Shown here piece after piece: positions 1 through 11,331 of a stretch of 64,000 bases of DNA. The DNA lies in assembly GCF_902167145.1 (NCBI RefSeq), contig NC_050099.1, forward strand, positions 238,960,588-239,024,587. Direction: 5' to 3'. This DNA is from Zea mays (Eukaryota > Streptophyta > Magnoliopsida > Poales > Poaceae). Both the position numbers and the translations under genes were made by a program. The stretch's first letter is position 1; each line of letters opens with the position of its first letter. The notes under the pieces were generated by a model. That model was not told the DNA's origin, ran no database searches, and was given only the letters and a program-made list of their open reading frames with translations.

Positions 1-579
1 AAACCGGGCTAGTGGGTAAAGTGTACCCCTCTGCGCAGAGTTGAAACCTATTCGAATAGTCCGTGTCCACTGGTATGGATGAGTCCGGTATGGTATGGCA
101 ATTAGAACTTTCTCTAAGGCCACGGGAGCGGGAAGCTCAGTGGCGGTTGAGTTTTTGGTTATTATAAGACTATGGGAAAAACCTTCAAGTATCTGCCTTT
201 CTCTAAGAAAAATGTTGAGTGACCACAACTCCACCAAATTGAGCATGTATATCATAGGTCTCTTTCTCTCTACGGGAGCGGGGTGGGCTTGCAGAATACC
301 TAGTGTATTCACCCAGATTTATTTATGTTTTTCAGCAGCCGAGGACTTCTTTTCTGCTATGCTTGATTAAGAGGGCTGTGTCTGCACCCAGTTCTGCCTG
401 TGGCTTGGGCTAGTGTATTTTCCTACTGCGTTTCTTAATTTGGCTCTCTCGAGCTTGTACCCCGGTATTGTAATAATTTTATCTAAACTCTGTACTATTT
501 GAAGTAAGGAATGTGTTTACTAGCCTCCTGGGACTAGTAATTGTTTCACATTTGAGTCCCAAAGGATCGGGACGCTTCA
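1..579 (+). mobile_element. 3' part of a gypsy-type LTR, fused to pol
   Basis: The stretch has no convincing gene. Its wording (a motif like gggtaaagtgtacccctctg near base 14, then an AT-rich tail) resembles the downstream half of grass Ty3/gypsy LTRs, and a related phrase recurs in the intact LTR near 5790. It appears to end at about 579 (gacgcttca), after which an RNase H frame starts at once. The primer binding site, gag, protease and most of the reverse transcriptase expected between an LTR and RNase H are missing, so this is a deletion junction or a second truncated element. The small open frame at 95-370 looks incidental. Family assignment is by resemblance only. Confidence 0.4.
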
Positions 580-990
580 TTCGTACACCGGACTGGGATG
601 TGTGCTAATACAAGAAGGGAGAGTAGTGGCATACTCGTCCCGATAGTTGAAGATTCATGAAAGGAATTACCCCACACATGACTTGGAGTTGGAAGCAGTG
701 GTTCATGCACTGAAGACCTAGAGGCACTATTTATATAGGCAGAAGTGTGATGTTTACACAGACCACAAGAATCTTAAGTATATATTCACCCAGTCGGAGT
801 TAAACATGAGGCAATGAATATGGCTGGAGTTAATCAAAGATTGTGAGATGGAGATACATTATCACCCATGTAAAGCAATTATGGTTGCGGATGCTTTAAC
901 TAGAAAAAGTCAAGTCAATATGATGGTCGCTCATCCGATGCCATATGAACTAGCAAGGGAATTTGACAGATGAGTCTCGGATTTCTGAAC
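580..990 (+). pseudogene. Ty3/gypsy RNase H fragment (chromovirus pol)
   Basis: Translation gives the RNase H segment that follows gypsy reverse transcriptase: TGLGCVLIQEGRVVAYSS, then THDLELEAVVHALK, DVYTDHKNLKYIFTQ and a downstream ADALTRK. In the family this domain degrades the RNA template during reverse transcription. The usual start of the domain (the first catalytic aspartate in a YTDAS-type motif) is lost at the junction near 580. In-frame stops interrupt the frame, for example after SSR, after ALKT and after NMRQ. It is collinear with the integrase and chromodomain that follow, so it belongs to the same decayed element. Confidence 0.8.
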
Positions 991-1002
991 AACACCTAAG
1001 GA

Positions 1003-2130
1003 GTGACAGTTGAGCTAGAGCCCACTCTAGAGCGAGAGATCAAGGATGGGCAGAAAGATGATGAGAAGATCAATGAAATTTGGCAACTGGTCTTATATGG
1101 GAAAGGTAAGGGTTTTTGGGAAGATGCAGAAGGCGTGGTATGGTTCAAAGATAGGATGTGTGTTCCTGACATCAAATTGATTCAGGAGCTGGTTCTCAAG
1201 GAAGCTCATGAGACAACTTATTCCATACACCCTGACAGCGAGAAGATGTACCAAGACCTGAAGAAAAGATTCTGGTGGTACAGTATGAAAAGGGAGATCG
1301 CGGAGTATGTTGCCATATGTGACAGTTGTCAGAGAATCAAGACAGAGCATCAGAGGCCCACAGGTTTGTTGCAGCCATTGCAGATTCATCAATGGAAATG
1401 GGATGAGATTGGGATGGACTTTATAGTCGGTTTGCCTCGCACTCGAGCCGGTTATGACTTCATCTGGGTAGTAGTGGACCGCTTAACAAAGGCGATTCAT
1501 TTCATATCAGTCAAGACCACCTATAATAGTACAATGTTGGCAGAGTTATACATGTCCCGGATTGTATGCTTGCATGGAGTACCAAAGAAGATAGTATCAG
1601 ATCGGGGAACCCAATTTACTTCTCATTTTTTGCCGCAATTGCATGAAGCCTTAGGCACGCATTTGAATTTCAGTTCAGCTTATCATCCGCAGACAGTTAG
1701 TCAGACTGAGAGAACCAACCAAATCCTTGAAGACATGTTGAGGGCTTGTGCTTTGCAAGACAAGTTAGGTTGGGACAAAAGGCTACCTCATGCATAATTC
1801 TCCTACAACAACAGTTACCAAGCCAGTTTGAAGATGTCACCGTTCCAAGCACTCTATGGGAGGAATTGCCGAACTCCGTTGCATTGGGACCTGCTCAGCG
1901 AAAGGCAGGTGTTCGGTCTAGACATTTTGCTTGAAGCCGAAGAGAATATCAGAATGGTTCGAGAGAATCTGAAGACAACACAGTCTAGACAGCGAAGCTA
2001 TGCCGACACTAGAAGAAAATAGTTGAGCTTCGAAGTGGGAGATTATGTTTACCTGAAGGTGTCACCCATTAGAGAAATCAAAAGGTTCAGAGTCAAGGGA
2101 AAGCTAGCACCTCGATACATCGGACAGTAC
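1003..2130 (+). pseudogene. Ty3/gypsy integrase, broken
   Basis: The first 264 codons (1003-1797) hold the zinc-binding HHCC segment (HETTYSIHPDSEKM through to CDSC) and the catalytic core, with DFIVGLP carrying the first Asp, VSDRGTQF the second, and QTERTNQ the Glu. In live elements this enzyme inserts the cDNA into the genome. The frame stops at 1795-1797 (TAA), resumes in another frame with MSPFQALYGRNCRTPLHW (about 1832-2022), stops again, and continues as FEVGDYVYLKVSP. At least two stops and a frameshift make it a pseudogene. The order RNase H, integrase, chromodomain, LTR places it in the chromovirus group. Confidence 0.88.
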
Positions 2131-2153
2131 CAGATTCAGGCAAGACGTGAGAA

Positions 2154-2462
2154 GTGGCATACCAACTCAGCCTACTAGAAAGTCTGTCAGCAGTACATGA
2201 TGTGTTCCATGTGTCTCAACTAAAGAAGTGTTTGCGAGTGCCAGAAGAGCAATTACCAAATGAGGATCTCGAAGTTCAAGAAGACTTAACATATATCAAA
2301 AAGCCAAATCAAATTCTGGAGACATCGAATGGAGTCACTCGAAGAAGCACCATCAGAATGTGCAAAGTCAAGTGGGGCCATCATTCAAAGGAAGAAGCAA
2401 CTTGGGAAAGAGAAGATGATCTGAAAGCTAAATATCCTGAACTCTTCGCTATCCAACTCTGA
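2154..2462 (+). pseudogene. Chromodomain end of gypsy pol (Tekay-type)
   Basis: The C-terminal piece of the polyprotein reads VFHVSQLKKCLRVPEE, then a chromodomain-like segment with IKKPNQILE, VTRRSTIRMCKVKWG and EATWEREDDLKAKYPELF. Chromodomains of this kind are known in chromoviruses, where they are thought to guide integration to chromatin. The stop TGA at 2460-2462 is followed by a purine-rich tract (about 2484-2493) and then the LTR at 2500, which is the expected end of a gypsy element. It is out of frame with the integrase, so it is not expressible as one protein. Confidence 0.85.
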
Positions 2463-2499
2463 ATCTCGAGGGTGAGATTCTTTTTAAGGGGGACACGTT

Positions 2500-5400
2500 T
2501 GTAACACCCTAAATTTGGGGATATAAAATTTCTTCTTCATTACATACCAAATTCAGGTGTTACCTCTTATTTCTCTCTCTCTCTCTCTCTATAGTCTTCT
2601 CTCTCATCTTTTTATTAGGATTATGTCTACAAGGTGGGAGATTAATTACTTCTTTACTATATCAAAAACCTATGTGAGTCATGAGATGTTGCATCATGAT
2701 GAACATAAGTTACTCTTTTGTTTGATGCACATGTTTGAATTATTTGATTTTGCATTTGTGGTTTGTTTGGATTTGAATTCAAAAGATAAAAAACAAAATA
2801 AAAAGGATTAGAAATTCAGGAAAAAAGAAAGCAACCCAAACCCTCCTCCCTTCTCGGCCCAGTTAACCGCCCGAGCGCGCGCCCATGTCCGCTGACAGGC
2901 GGGCCCCACCTGTCGGTGCCGCGCCCCGCTCGCTCGCTCGCTCGCCCTCTCCCTCTCTGCCTAGTGGGACCACCCCATCAGCGCCATGCCCCGCTCGCCC
3001 GTGCGTTCCCTCGCTAAATCGCACCCCCTTGTCAGACCTGTCCCCTCCCCCCGCAAAAGTCGCGCTGGCACAAAACGGGCGTAGCGATAGAAAGAGGGCT
3101 AATTCGACTCCTGTCCGATCAGAAGAGTTTCTTTTCCCCCACCATAAACAGAGTTGATCTACCAGCACCCATGGCATGTGCCCCGTGCACTGTCAAACCG
3201 CGCCCACTCCCCCACGACCCACCACGTCACTCAAGCGCTTAGGTGAAGACCCTGTGCCCCCCTCAACTCGCCCATGCCTCTCATTTGCTCTCTCCCAGCG
3301 CACATGCTCACTCAGCCTGCAGCGCCGCCCCCTCTGTTGCTCCACCATCCTGCCGTCCTTGTCGGTCCTCTACCGTCGTCTCGGCCACGGTGAGCTTCGC
3401 CAGAGCCTTGTGCACCGAGAACCCGCAGTGGTTTTCCCTTCCACCGATCCCTCTGCCCGGTCCGTGCTCAACCTCTCCCATGCGCAGGTCAGAGTTCGCC
3501 ACCGTTGCGGTTTCTCGTCGTTCAGACAACCGGAGACCCCTCGCACCGTGCCAAGCTGCCTCGAGCGCTTTCTCTAGGTAAGTAACCTTCCTCCACCCTT
3601 CTTCTGCACCAATTTCGTCTCATCGTGGGTAATTTTGGCTCGCCGGAGTCGCCTCTCGTCGGGCCACCATGTCCTCATGGCGTATGACGGGTACAACCCC
3701 TCCCCGAGCCCAAACCTAGATGTAGGGCACTCCTACCCTCTCACCAAAGCCCATGCTAGCCTCAACGCGCTTGATTGTTCCCCCCTCGATGGGTAATGCT
3801 CGTCGGAGTGGCCTCTGGTCCGCCGGAGGTTTCCCCTCCGTCGTCTGCCCGTCTTAGCCCCGTTCTCGCGACCCAGACTTTGCCATTGTGTTCGCAAGGT
3901 CATCCCCATCCTCTCTGGCTACCTAGACCACCCCAGCGCCCCTAGAAACCCCAGTCTGCCTCGTCTCCATTGGCTGCGCCACCGCGGGCGCGAACAGCGC
4001 CACCCTTGTTCGTCCGGAGCTGATAACCTCCCCCCCCCCCCCCCCCCGACGCCCGATCCTAACCATTCATCCTTGATCCATTGGCCCAGATGTTCGGGTA
4101 ATGGTTCACGTGGTTCGTTGAACTAGGGTCGTTGATCCGAGATCGGATGGCCAGAGCACCCCGCGCCCTCCCGCACGTCGCTGTCCCATGGGCCCCACGC
4201 GTCAGCGCCTCGCCCCGTCCCGAGCCTCACCTGTCAAGCGTCCGTGCCCACGCGCTCGCCCGCTAGATCTAATCCTAGCCGTCGATCTTAGATCTAACGG
4301 CTGGGAAAGCCCGATACCCCTTCGATTTGCAGTTTTGTAAAGAGAACCCCCAGTTCTCTAGTATTAGAACCCGTCGTCCCTGGTTTTTGCAGCCGAGCCC
4401 ATGAAATCTTGTAGAGAGAACCCCGGGCTTATATTTAATCGCAGAAATAGGTCTAATTTAGTATTTTAAATTCCAAAACTTCTTTATTTCATATCATTTG
4501 CATCAGAACTCCAAATTGGGTGGTTCAAATTGCAAAATGTTCATAAAATTATTCTCTACGTGTTTAAATTAGTATCTTTCACTGTCTGCATGTTTTAATT
4601 TTATGTCTAGGCTATAGGTGCATTTAAAGTAATGGCTTATTATTTAAAAGGAAATAAAAAGGAAAACTCTAATGATAATTAAGTGATTAACATTGTGAAG
4701 TTAATATCATGTAATGTATGAACACATCCCTAATATAATTTTAATAATCCATTAAAGATGACTATAGTAAGTTATGTAATCCACTGAGATAAGCAGTACT
4801 TAGAAAACCACAAACCCCTAAAGGCTTGTTCGGTTATACCCCAATCCATATGGATTGAGGGGGATTGAAGGGGTTTCAATCCCTAGTAAGTCAAAATCCC
4901 CTCCAATCCGTATCAATCCCCTCCAATCCATATGGATTGAAAATAACCGAACAAGCCCTAAGTGTATTTGTTTACCATAGAATCTAGATTTCACTCTGGT
5001 GTTTGTACTTTTTTTATTAAACTTGTGTTCACTTGATTGTACATGTTTGGTGTACTGTTCCTTTATCATTTCCCAAATGTGTTGAATGCATGATTGCTTT
5101 GCATAGATAACGAGCAGCATGTGGTTCCTGAGTGTGTTGTCGGAGACTTCCTTGAGCAGCAACCTAGTGAAGGCAAGTGTCATTTGACCCATTTTGTCCT
5201 ACTTACTTTATAATTCACTATCCCGCATTACATAATTAAAAACTAAGGATTAACTAGCTTTGTATTTACCTTGTCCTTGATTACCTTTTGGGTCATTATG
5301 GTTAGCTTCTTGCTATTGCTTTACTTTAAATCAATGAACATGGTGTGAATATTTATGATACAATAATGTTATCTTGATTATGATGATGAACTGTGATACT

Positions 5401-6511
5401 TTAGGGGACTCAGGCTGTTTCCTGAGTACTTCTCCGTAAGGACCTGTTCGTTGAGAGACCACCCGGGATAATAGTACAACCATGAGGGTGGAATGGGATG
5501 CCCTTAGCTAAATAATTAGAGGAACTTGAGGTGTAGTCGGCTTCGTTGTTGTGCCGTCAATGGGGTCCAGGCACAGTACTTGCTCTGCCGAGGCTGGTTG
5601 CCAAGGTTCTTTCGATTTGGTTTTGTTAGTCACCCTTAATATGGGGAGAGGTACTGTGTCTGTCAAATTGGAGAAACCTAACGGGCGGCTATGACCTCTA
5701 GGGATCTTTGTAAAGAGTACGTAGTGAAACCTTGCCTACTCACCTTGGTAGTGTTTGAGGGTTTGATCGACCCAAGGCAAAAAAGGATCACGACTATTGG
5801 GTAAAGTGTGCAACCTCTATAGAGTGTTAGAAACTGGTATATCAATCGTGCTCACGGTTATGTGTAGATTTGGGATCCTCTTTAATTAGAATAACTCTAT
5901 ATACTTTTATGATGATGATTAATGGTGATGGTTATAACTGTGGTTTCTGGTATTTCCTCTTGGAGGGAATACTTTTGGGTAATAACTTGGTTTCATTACT
6001 AAAACTTGGCTTTTCTACTAGTAATAAATACCCGACCAACTAAAAACAACTGCTTTAACCTTAACCCCACATACAACTAGTCCACTTTAGCCAAACGGGA
6101 TGTTTGCTGAGTATGTTGATGTGTACTCATCCTTGCTTTAAAACCCCCCAACCCCAGGTTGTCCCCATTGCAATCAGTGCTTAGGAGGAGATGAAGGCAA
6201 CATGGAGGACTTTCTGGAGTTTCAAGACTACGATGAGTTCTAGTTGTGTTTAGTGGCAAACCCCCAGTCAGCTGCCTGTGAAGGCCTTATCATTCTACAT
6301 TTCGTGTCCTCACTTTGATTATGTTAATGACTATGTTAAGTTAATGACTTTGTAGATGTCTTGGACATCTTGATGTAATAAAGTACTATTTCCTTTATGA
6401 TTTTGAGCAATGTGTGATGATGTCCAACTATGTAGTCGATGTGTACGTGAGTTTCTGATCTTGGCACGTACATGGTTCGCATTCGGTTTGCCTTCCAAAA
6501 CAGGTGTGACA
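2500..6511 (+). mobile_element. 3' LTR of chromovirus (Tekay-like), 4 kb
   Basis: The LTR begins TGTAACACC and ends GGTGTGACA. These are inverted repeats differing at one base, with the TG...CA ends of an LTR. At 4,012 bp it is unusually long, as in Tekay-type maize elements. It lies directly after the chromodomain stop and a purine tract (PPT about 2484-2493), so it is the 3' LTR of the element whose pol occupies 580-2462. It contains a GC-rich CT-repeat part (about 2820-4300), a C homopolymer near 4030-4047 and a MITE at 4822-4958. Short open frames inside (2885-3581, both strands) look like compositional artefacts. The 5' LTR is outside the window or deleted. Confidence 0.8.
4822..4958. 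mobile_element. 137-bp MITE with long inverted ends
   Basis: The ends are near-perfect inverted repeats: AGGCTTGTTCGGTTA at the left, and its complement with one change (TAACCGAACAAGCCC) at the right. The repeat resumes inside with CAATCCATATGGATTG on both sides, so the whole unit can fold back. It is flanked by TAA (4819-4821 and 4959-4961), compatible with the 3-bp target duplication of PIF/Harbinger (Tourist) MITEs. It sits inside the gypsy LTR, so it is younger than that LTR unless the family carried it. Confidence 0.7.
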
Positions 6512-6542
6512 CAAGGGCGCGAAGGCCCTAGAATTGGTTGGA

Positions 6543-7784
6543 TTACACATAAAATTTCCTCAGAATGTCTATATTCCACGAGTGCTCGGGGTCTTCGCCG
6601 GATTCTGTTGCAAGTCTGTAGGCGTTTGGTGACGTTTTCCTCTTGATGATGAAAGGGCCTTCCCATTTAGGTTCGAGTTTTCCTCGGGGTTCTGTTCTAC
6701 AAGTTCTGATGAGGACGAGGCCCCCCTCGTCGAACTCTTTAGGAGTAACAGTGTTGTTCCGTCGGGCCTTCATTTATGCTTGATATTTGTTCAATGCTTC
6801 AAGGGCGGCGACACGATCCCCATCGAGGAGGTTTTTTGTTGTTGACTCGTCGATGTCTGGTGTGGTCGTCGTGCTTGTTCATGGTGATCCATGCTTGAGT
6901 TCTTGCGGAATCATGGCTTCGGATCCGTAAATTAGTCTGAAAGGGTTGAATTCAGTGGCTCGAGATTTTGTTGTGTTGAGTGCCCAGATGACTTCGAGTG
7001 GTTGCTTGACCCACTTGCCCTTTTTGTCATCTAGAACTCTCTTCTTTATGGCGCTGAATTTTTTTCCCGTTGGCACGCTCTACTACCCTGTTGGATTGTG
7101 GGTGGTAGACAGATGCTCACATAGCCTTCGTGTCAATGGAGTCGCAGAATTCCCTGAAGTCCTAATTATCGAATTATTTGTCGTTGTCTACTTTCAACTC
7201 GGAGGAAACCCTGAAGCGACATATAATGTTCTGCCAGAAGAACTTCTATGCTATCTTCATTGTTGTTGTTGACACAACCCTGGCTTCAATCCACTTAGTG
7301 AAGTATTCGACTGCAATGAAAGCAAAATTCAGGTTGCCTTGCACAGTGGGCAATGATTCGACGATATCGAGGCCACAACGCTGCAGTGGCCAGGTGTGGG
7401 CGATGAGCTTTGTAAATTGCGAGGGGCACCCGTTTGAGGTGAGATTTTTTGGCACGCTTCACACGTGCGAACCACTCTGTTAGCTGTGCACACAATGTCT
7501 ATCCAACATAAACCTTGTCACTTGACTTTAGCGGCGAGGGCCCTAGGTCCCGAGTGTGATCCGCATGTTCCTCTGTGGACCTCGTGAAGGAGTTCTATGC
7601 CTTCGACTGTTGTGATACATTTGAGAATGGATTGGCTTATTCCATTCTTGTATAGTTGTCCATCTATCATAGCGAAGTCACGGCTTCTATGTTTCAACCT
7701 TTTGGCTTCGCTTTGGTCGGAGGGGTGATAATGACCTTGAAGGTATAAGGTGATGGGTGCCCACCAGTCTTCGGTCATTATCAA
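6543..7784 (-). pseudogene. Tat-type gypsy integrase, fragmented
   Basis: Reading the minus strand from 7784, the fragments are LLHEVHRGTCGSHSGPRALA (the histidine part of the integrase zinc finger), then CEACQK-like residues near 7450, an integrase core piece KWIEARVVSTTT (about 7290), VIWALNTTKSRATEFNPFRL (about 6950-7076), and a C-terminal part with EFDEGGLVLIRTCR and PKWEGPFIIKRK (6543-6773). Stops and frameshifts separate every piece. It is the 3' part of the minus-strand element whose gag-protease end lies at 19.7-21.2 kb. The left edge abuts the chromovirus LTR at 6511, so the element's 3' end must lie to the left of the window or be deleted. Confidence 0.8.
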
Positions 7785-7846
7785 ATGTACGATTCTACGG
7801 TCGTCGGGGTCTTGTGTTATCTATAGGCCTTGAGGGTTTCTTACAG

Positions 7847-8266
7847 CTAGTGTGCCGATTGTGTGGAAGAACACGTCAGATGGTAGTGGGTCGCCTTTCG
7901 CTGCTGCTTTCGCAAACATGTTGGCCTCTTCATTCTTGTTCCGCTTATGTGCTGCAATGTGAATCCTTTGAATTGTTTTTCTAGGCTTCGCATGGTCGAG
8001 AGATATTGCATGAGGACTGGCTCTTTGGCGGAGCAGTCCTTTCCGATTTGGCCGGTGACTATCTTGGAATCAATTTTGACTATGCATGTTGTCACCCCTA
8101 GGGCTCGTAGTTTGCGGAGTCTGAGGATGACGACTTCGTATTCTACTATATTGTTCATGCATTTGTCTGATTCAAGTGCAAAACGGAGACGTGCGACATA
8201 TCTGTATTTAAGACCTGTGGGTGATGTAATAATTGTTGCAGCACCTGCGCCTGCGTGACACCACAC
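7847..8266 (-). pseudogene. Second (extra) RNase H domain of Tat element
   Basis: The frame reads GAGAATIITSPTGLKYRYVA, LESDKCMNNIVEYEVVILRL, KIDSKIVTGQIGKDCSAKEP and so on. This is an RNase H fold (E in NNIVEYE, D in KIDSK) distinct from the gypsy RNase H found at 8281-8700. An additional RNase H after the normal one is a hallmark of the Tat/Retand lineage of plant gypsy elements. The frame is open for 139 codons, but its neighbours are broken, so it is not part of a functional polyprotein. Confidence 0.75.
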
Positions 8267-8280
8267 ACCGTCACAGTGGA

Positions 8281-8759
8281 TGGTCCAAATGATCTCTATG
8301 CGTAGTTGGTGTGGCTCCGAAGGCCCTGTCCAATCTACTATAAAGTCTGCTAAGACCTAGGATTTGATTGTTGTCCTCGGCTCAAAAGTGACGTTGTACC
8401 CAGAGAGTTCGGCTGCCCATTTGGCTATTCTGGTAGATGCCTCGATCTATGGTGACCCTTACTTTGTGCATCTCGAAGTAGTGCCTTAGCTTGCGCGAAG
8501 CCATGATGATCGCGTAGGCTACCTTCTCTAGCTCTGTCATGTTGCACTTAGAGCTAGTGAGTACCTCGGAGACAAAATAGACTGGACATTGCTGGGTCTT
8601 GCCTTCTTTGCACCTTTCTTGTACCAGGAATACGCTGACTGCGCTGGGTGATGCTGCAATGTAGAGCAGTAGGGGTAGCGTGGGATCTGGGCTGGTTAGT
8701 GTCGCTAAATCAGATAAATACTGCCTTAAGAATTTGAAGGTTGCAGCTTGCTCTGGGCC
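8281..8759 (-). pseudogene. RNase H linked to Tat reverse transcriptase
   Basis: Minus-strand translation from about 8710 gives LPLLLYIAASPSAVSVFLVQ, CPVYFVSEVLTSSKCNMTEL and AYAIIMASRKLRHYFEMHKV. This is the standard RNase H that follows gypsy reverse transcriptase. The frame is disrupted after the last motif, where VTIDRGI is followed by unrelated residues. It lies directly downstream of the reverse transcriptase fragment at 8760-9276 and upstream of the extra RNase H. Confidence 0.7.
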
Positions 8760-9276
8760 CTAGGTGAAGTCCTTGGCTCCGTGCAGCGTTTTCAGGAATG
8801 CAAGGCTTCGCTCAACAGGTCGTGAAATAAATATGTTCAGTGCTGCTAGTCTTCCTATCAACCGTTGGATGTCTCGGGTTGACTGTGGTGGAACCTTGTA
8901 CATTATAGCTTGTATCTTGTTTAGGTTTGCTTTGATGCCTCTGTGCGGTACAAGGTAACCGAGTATTTTGCCTTGTCGGACTTTGATTATGCACTTCTTC
9001 GGGTTCAAGCGAAGTCTAGCTTCATGCATGTTGGCGAATGTTTCTGCGAAGTTAGAAAGATGGTCTTCTTTGTTCTTGCTCGCAATGACTATGTCGTCAA
9101 CAAAAGTGAAAACGTTGCGGCCCATATGACCTTTGAGAATGCTTTTGGCGAGCCATGAAAATGTTGAGCCAACATTTTTGAGGCCTTCAGGCATTCACAC
9201 AAGGCAGTATGTGCCAAAGGACGCGATGAAACTTGTTTTGGCTTTGTCTTCCTCTTTCGTGTAAATTTGATGCTAG
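8760..9276 (-). pseudogene. Tat reverse transcriptase, C-terminal part
   Basis: On the minus strand the segment begins at the edge of the solo LTR with HQIYTKEEDKAKTSFIASFG, then MPEGLKNVGSTFSWLAKSIL, the catalytic TFVDDIVIASKNKEDHL (VDD box) and KILGYLVPHRGIKANLNKIQ. A stop precedes MPEGL. The missing upstream half of this enzyme is found at 19705-19980 on the same strand, 10.4 kb away, and the two halves meet at the Sirevirus LTR insertion. The element is therefore a single decayed Tat-lineage copy split by later insertions. Confidence 0.88.
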
Positions 9277-10083
9277 TGAAAGTCGCCTAGAGGGGGTGAA
9301 TAGGGAAACCTAAAATTTATAAACTTTAACCACGTACTAAGGCTGGGGTTAGAATTAAATCAGAGTTCGAAATATAGTTCTCCTTGCTTAGAGTTGCTCA
9401 ATCAACGCGGATAATGTTTGGGAGCAAACTCAAGTCAATATGAGGAAGGGAACTTTAGAGAGAGGAATGAGGGGAAACAAATCAAGTGAAGATCAATGCA
9501 AGTGAACATGGTGATTTGTTTACCGAGGTTCGGTTCCAAAGAACCTAGTCCCCGTTGAGGAGGCAACAAAGGCCGGGTCTATTTCAACCCTTTCCCTCTC
9601 TCAATCCGTCACACAGACCGGTCGAGGCTTTTCCTTAATCACTTGGGTCACTAAGACTCCACAAGGTTCACCACAGACTTAGGTGTCTCTTGCTAGCTTT
9701 ACAAATCACTTAGAAGAATGAGAATAGAAAGGAGAAAGCAATCCAAGCAACAAGAGCAATAAAAGAACACAAAACACCCTCTCTCAAGTCACTAATGATA
9801 TGATGTTGATTTGGAGGCTTGGAGAGGATTTGATCTTTGGAATGTGTCCTGGAGTGAATGCTATTGCTCTTGTATTGAATGTGAACTTCAGAAAACTTGG
9901 ATGTCATTGAAGGAGGTGGTTGGGGGTATTTATAGCCTCCAACCACTTCCTAGCCATTGGTTGTTTTTGCTGTCGATGGGCACACCAGACAGTCCGGTGG
10001 TGCATCAGACAGGTACTATTCACTATCCGGTGTGTGCCACGTTAGCACGCCAGTTAGGGTTTGGAGCGGTTGATCGTTGGAAC
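9277..10083 (-). mobile_element. Reverse solo Sirevirus LTR, first part
   Basis: The sequence begins with the complement of a Sirevirus LTR end (tgaaagtcgcctagaggggg) and carries a reverse TATA box in a hairpin near 9920-9950. It is preceded by GCTAG (9272-9276). The matching remainder ends ...ccctttca at 19704 and is followed by GCTAG (19705-19709). The two parts sum to about 1,259 bp, a normal LTR length for this family, with no internal region. It is therefore a solo LTR inserted in the reverse transcriptase of the Tat element and later split by another Sirevirus at 10084. Confidence 0.9.
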
Positions 10084-11283
10084 TGAAAGGGAAATAGGCT
10101 TACACCTTTTCCTATATGAATTTTGGTGGTTGAATTGCCCAACACAAATTAATTGGACTAACTAGTTTGCTCTAGATTATGAGTTCTACAGGTGCCAAAA
10201 GTTCAACACAAACCAATATAAAGTCCAAGAAAGGGTTCAAATAAAAAGAGCAAAAGACAACCGAAGTGTGCCCTGGTCTGGCGCACCGGAGTGTCCGGTG
10301 TGCCACCGGACAGCGTCTGGTGCACCAGGGAACCCAACTCCGAACTTGCCACCTTCGGGAATTCTGGGAGCCGCTCCGCTATAATTCACTGGACTGTCTG
10401 GTGTAGCACCGGACTGTCCGGTGCGCCAGCGGAGTAACGGCTACACAGCGCCAACGGTCGTCTACAACGAATAATAAATGCACTACAGTGCACGCCTGCG
10501 CACGCATAAGTCAGAGCAGCGCCAGAAGGCGCACCGGACAGTGAACAGTGACTCTCCGGTGCACCACCGGACTGTCCGGTGGCCTAGATGTCAGAAGCTC
10601 CAACGGTCGAACCCTAACGGCCTGGTGGCGTGGCTGGCGCACCGGACAGTGTCCGGTGGCGCACCGGACGACAACAGCCTCCACCAACGGCTATGTTGGT
10701 GGTTGGGGTTATAAATACCCCCAACCACCCACCATTCATAGCATCCAAGTTTTCAGCCTTCAAACCTCATACAAGAGCTATAGCATTCAATACAAGGCAC
10801 AAACAAAGAGATCAAATCCTCTTCCAAGTCCGGAATCACTTCAAACAAATTAGTGACTAGAGAGAGAGACATTTGTGTTCATTTGAGCTCTTGCGCTTGG
10901 ATTGCTTTTCTTCTTCCTTCTTTCTTGTTTCCAACTCAATTGTAATCAAGGCAAGAGACACCAATTGTATGGTGATCCTTGTGGGGACTTTGTGTCCCGA
11001 TTGATTGAGAAGAGAAGCTCACTCGGTCTAGGTGACCGCTTGAGAGAGGGAAAGGGTTGAAAGAGACACGATCTTTGTGACCACCTCAACGGGGAGTAGG
11101 TTTGCAAGAACCGAACCTCGGTAGAACAAATCACCGTGTCATCCGCCTTATTTTCTTGTGATTTGTTTTCGCCCTCTCTTTCGGACTCGATTTTAACTCT
11201 AACGCTAACCCCGGCTTGTAGTGTATGCTTAAGTTTATAATTTTCAGATTCCGCCTATTCACTCCCCCTCTAGGCGACTTTCA
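10084..11283 (+). repeat. 5' LTR of Sirevirus copy 1
   Basis: A 1,200-bp LTR beginning TGAAAGGGAAATAGG and ending ...AGGCGACTTTCA. The U3 part (about 10270-10680) is studded with imperfect copies of the palindrome CACCGGACTGTCCGGTG. The TATA box TATAAATA at 10710-10717 lies in the loop of a hairpin with arms GTGGTTGGGG and CCCCAACCAC. Downstream of it is the transcribed R/U5 leader. It is similar along its length to 18033-19247. Confidence 0.93.
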
Positions 11284-11284
11284 A

Positions 11285-11297
11285 TTGGTATCAGAGC
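11285..11297 (+). other. Primer binding site, initiator-Met tRNA
   Basis: TTGGTATCAGAGC lies one base after the 5' LTR. It is complementary to the 3' end of plant initiator methionine tRNA, the usual primer for copia minus-strand synthesis. Confidence 0.9.
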
Positions 11298-11331
11298 CCG
11301 GTGCTTCATTAGAGCCTAACCGCTCGAAGTG

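Noticed and set aside
2885..3581. Overlapping open frames on both strands in a GC-rich part of the LTR
   Set aside because: They lie wholly within the 4-kb LTR, mirror each other on opposite strands and show only Pro/Ser/Arg-rich low-complexity peptides. Composition explains them.
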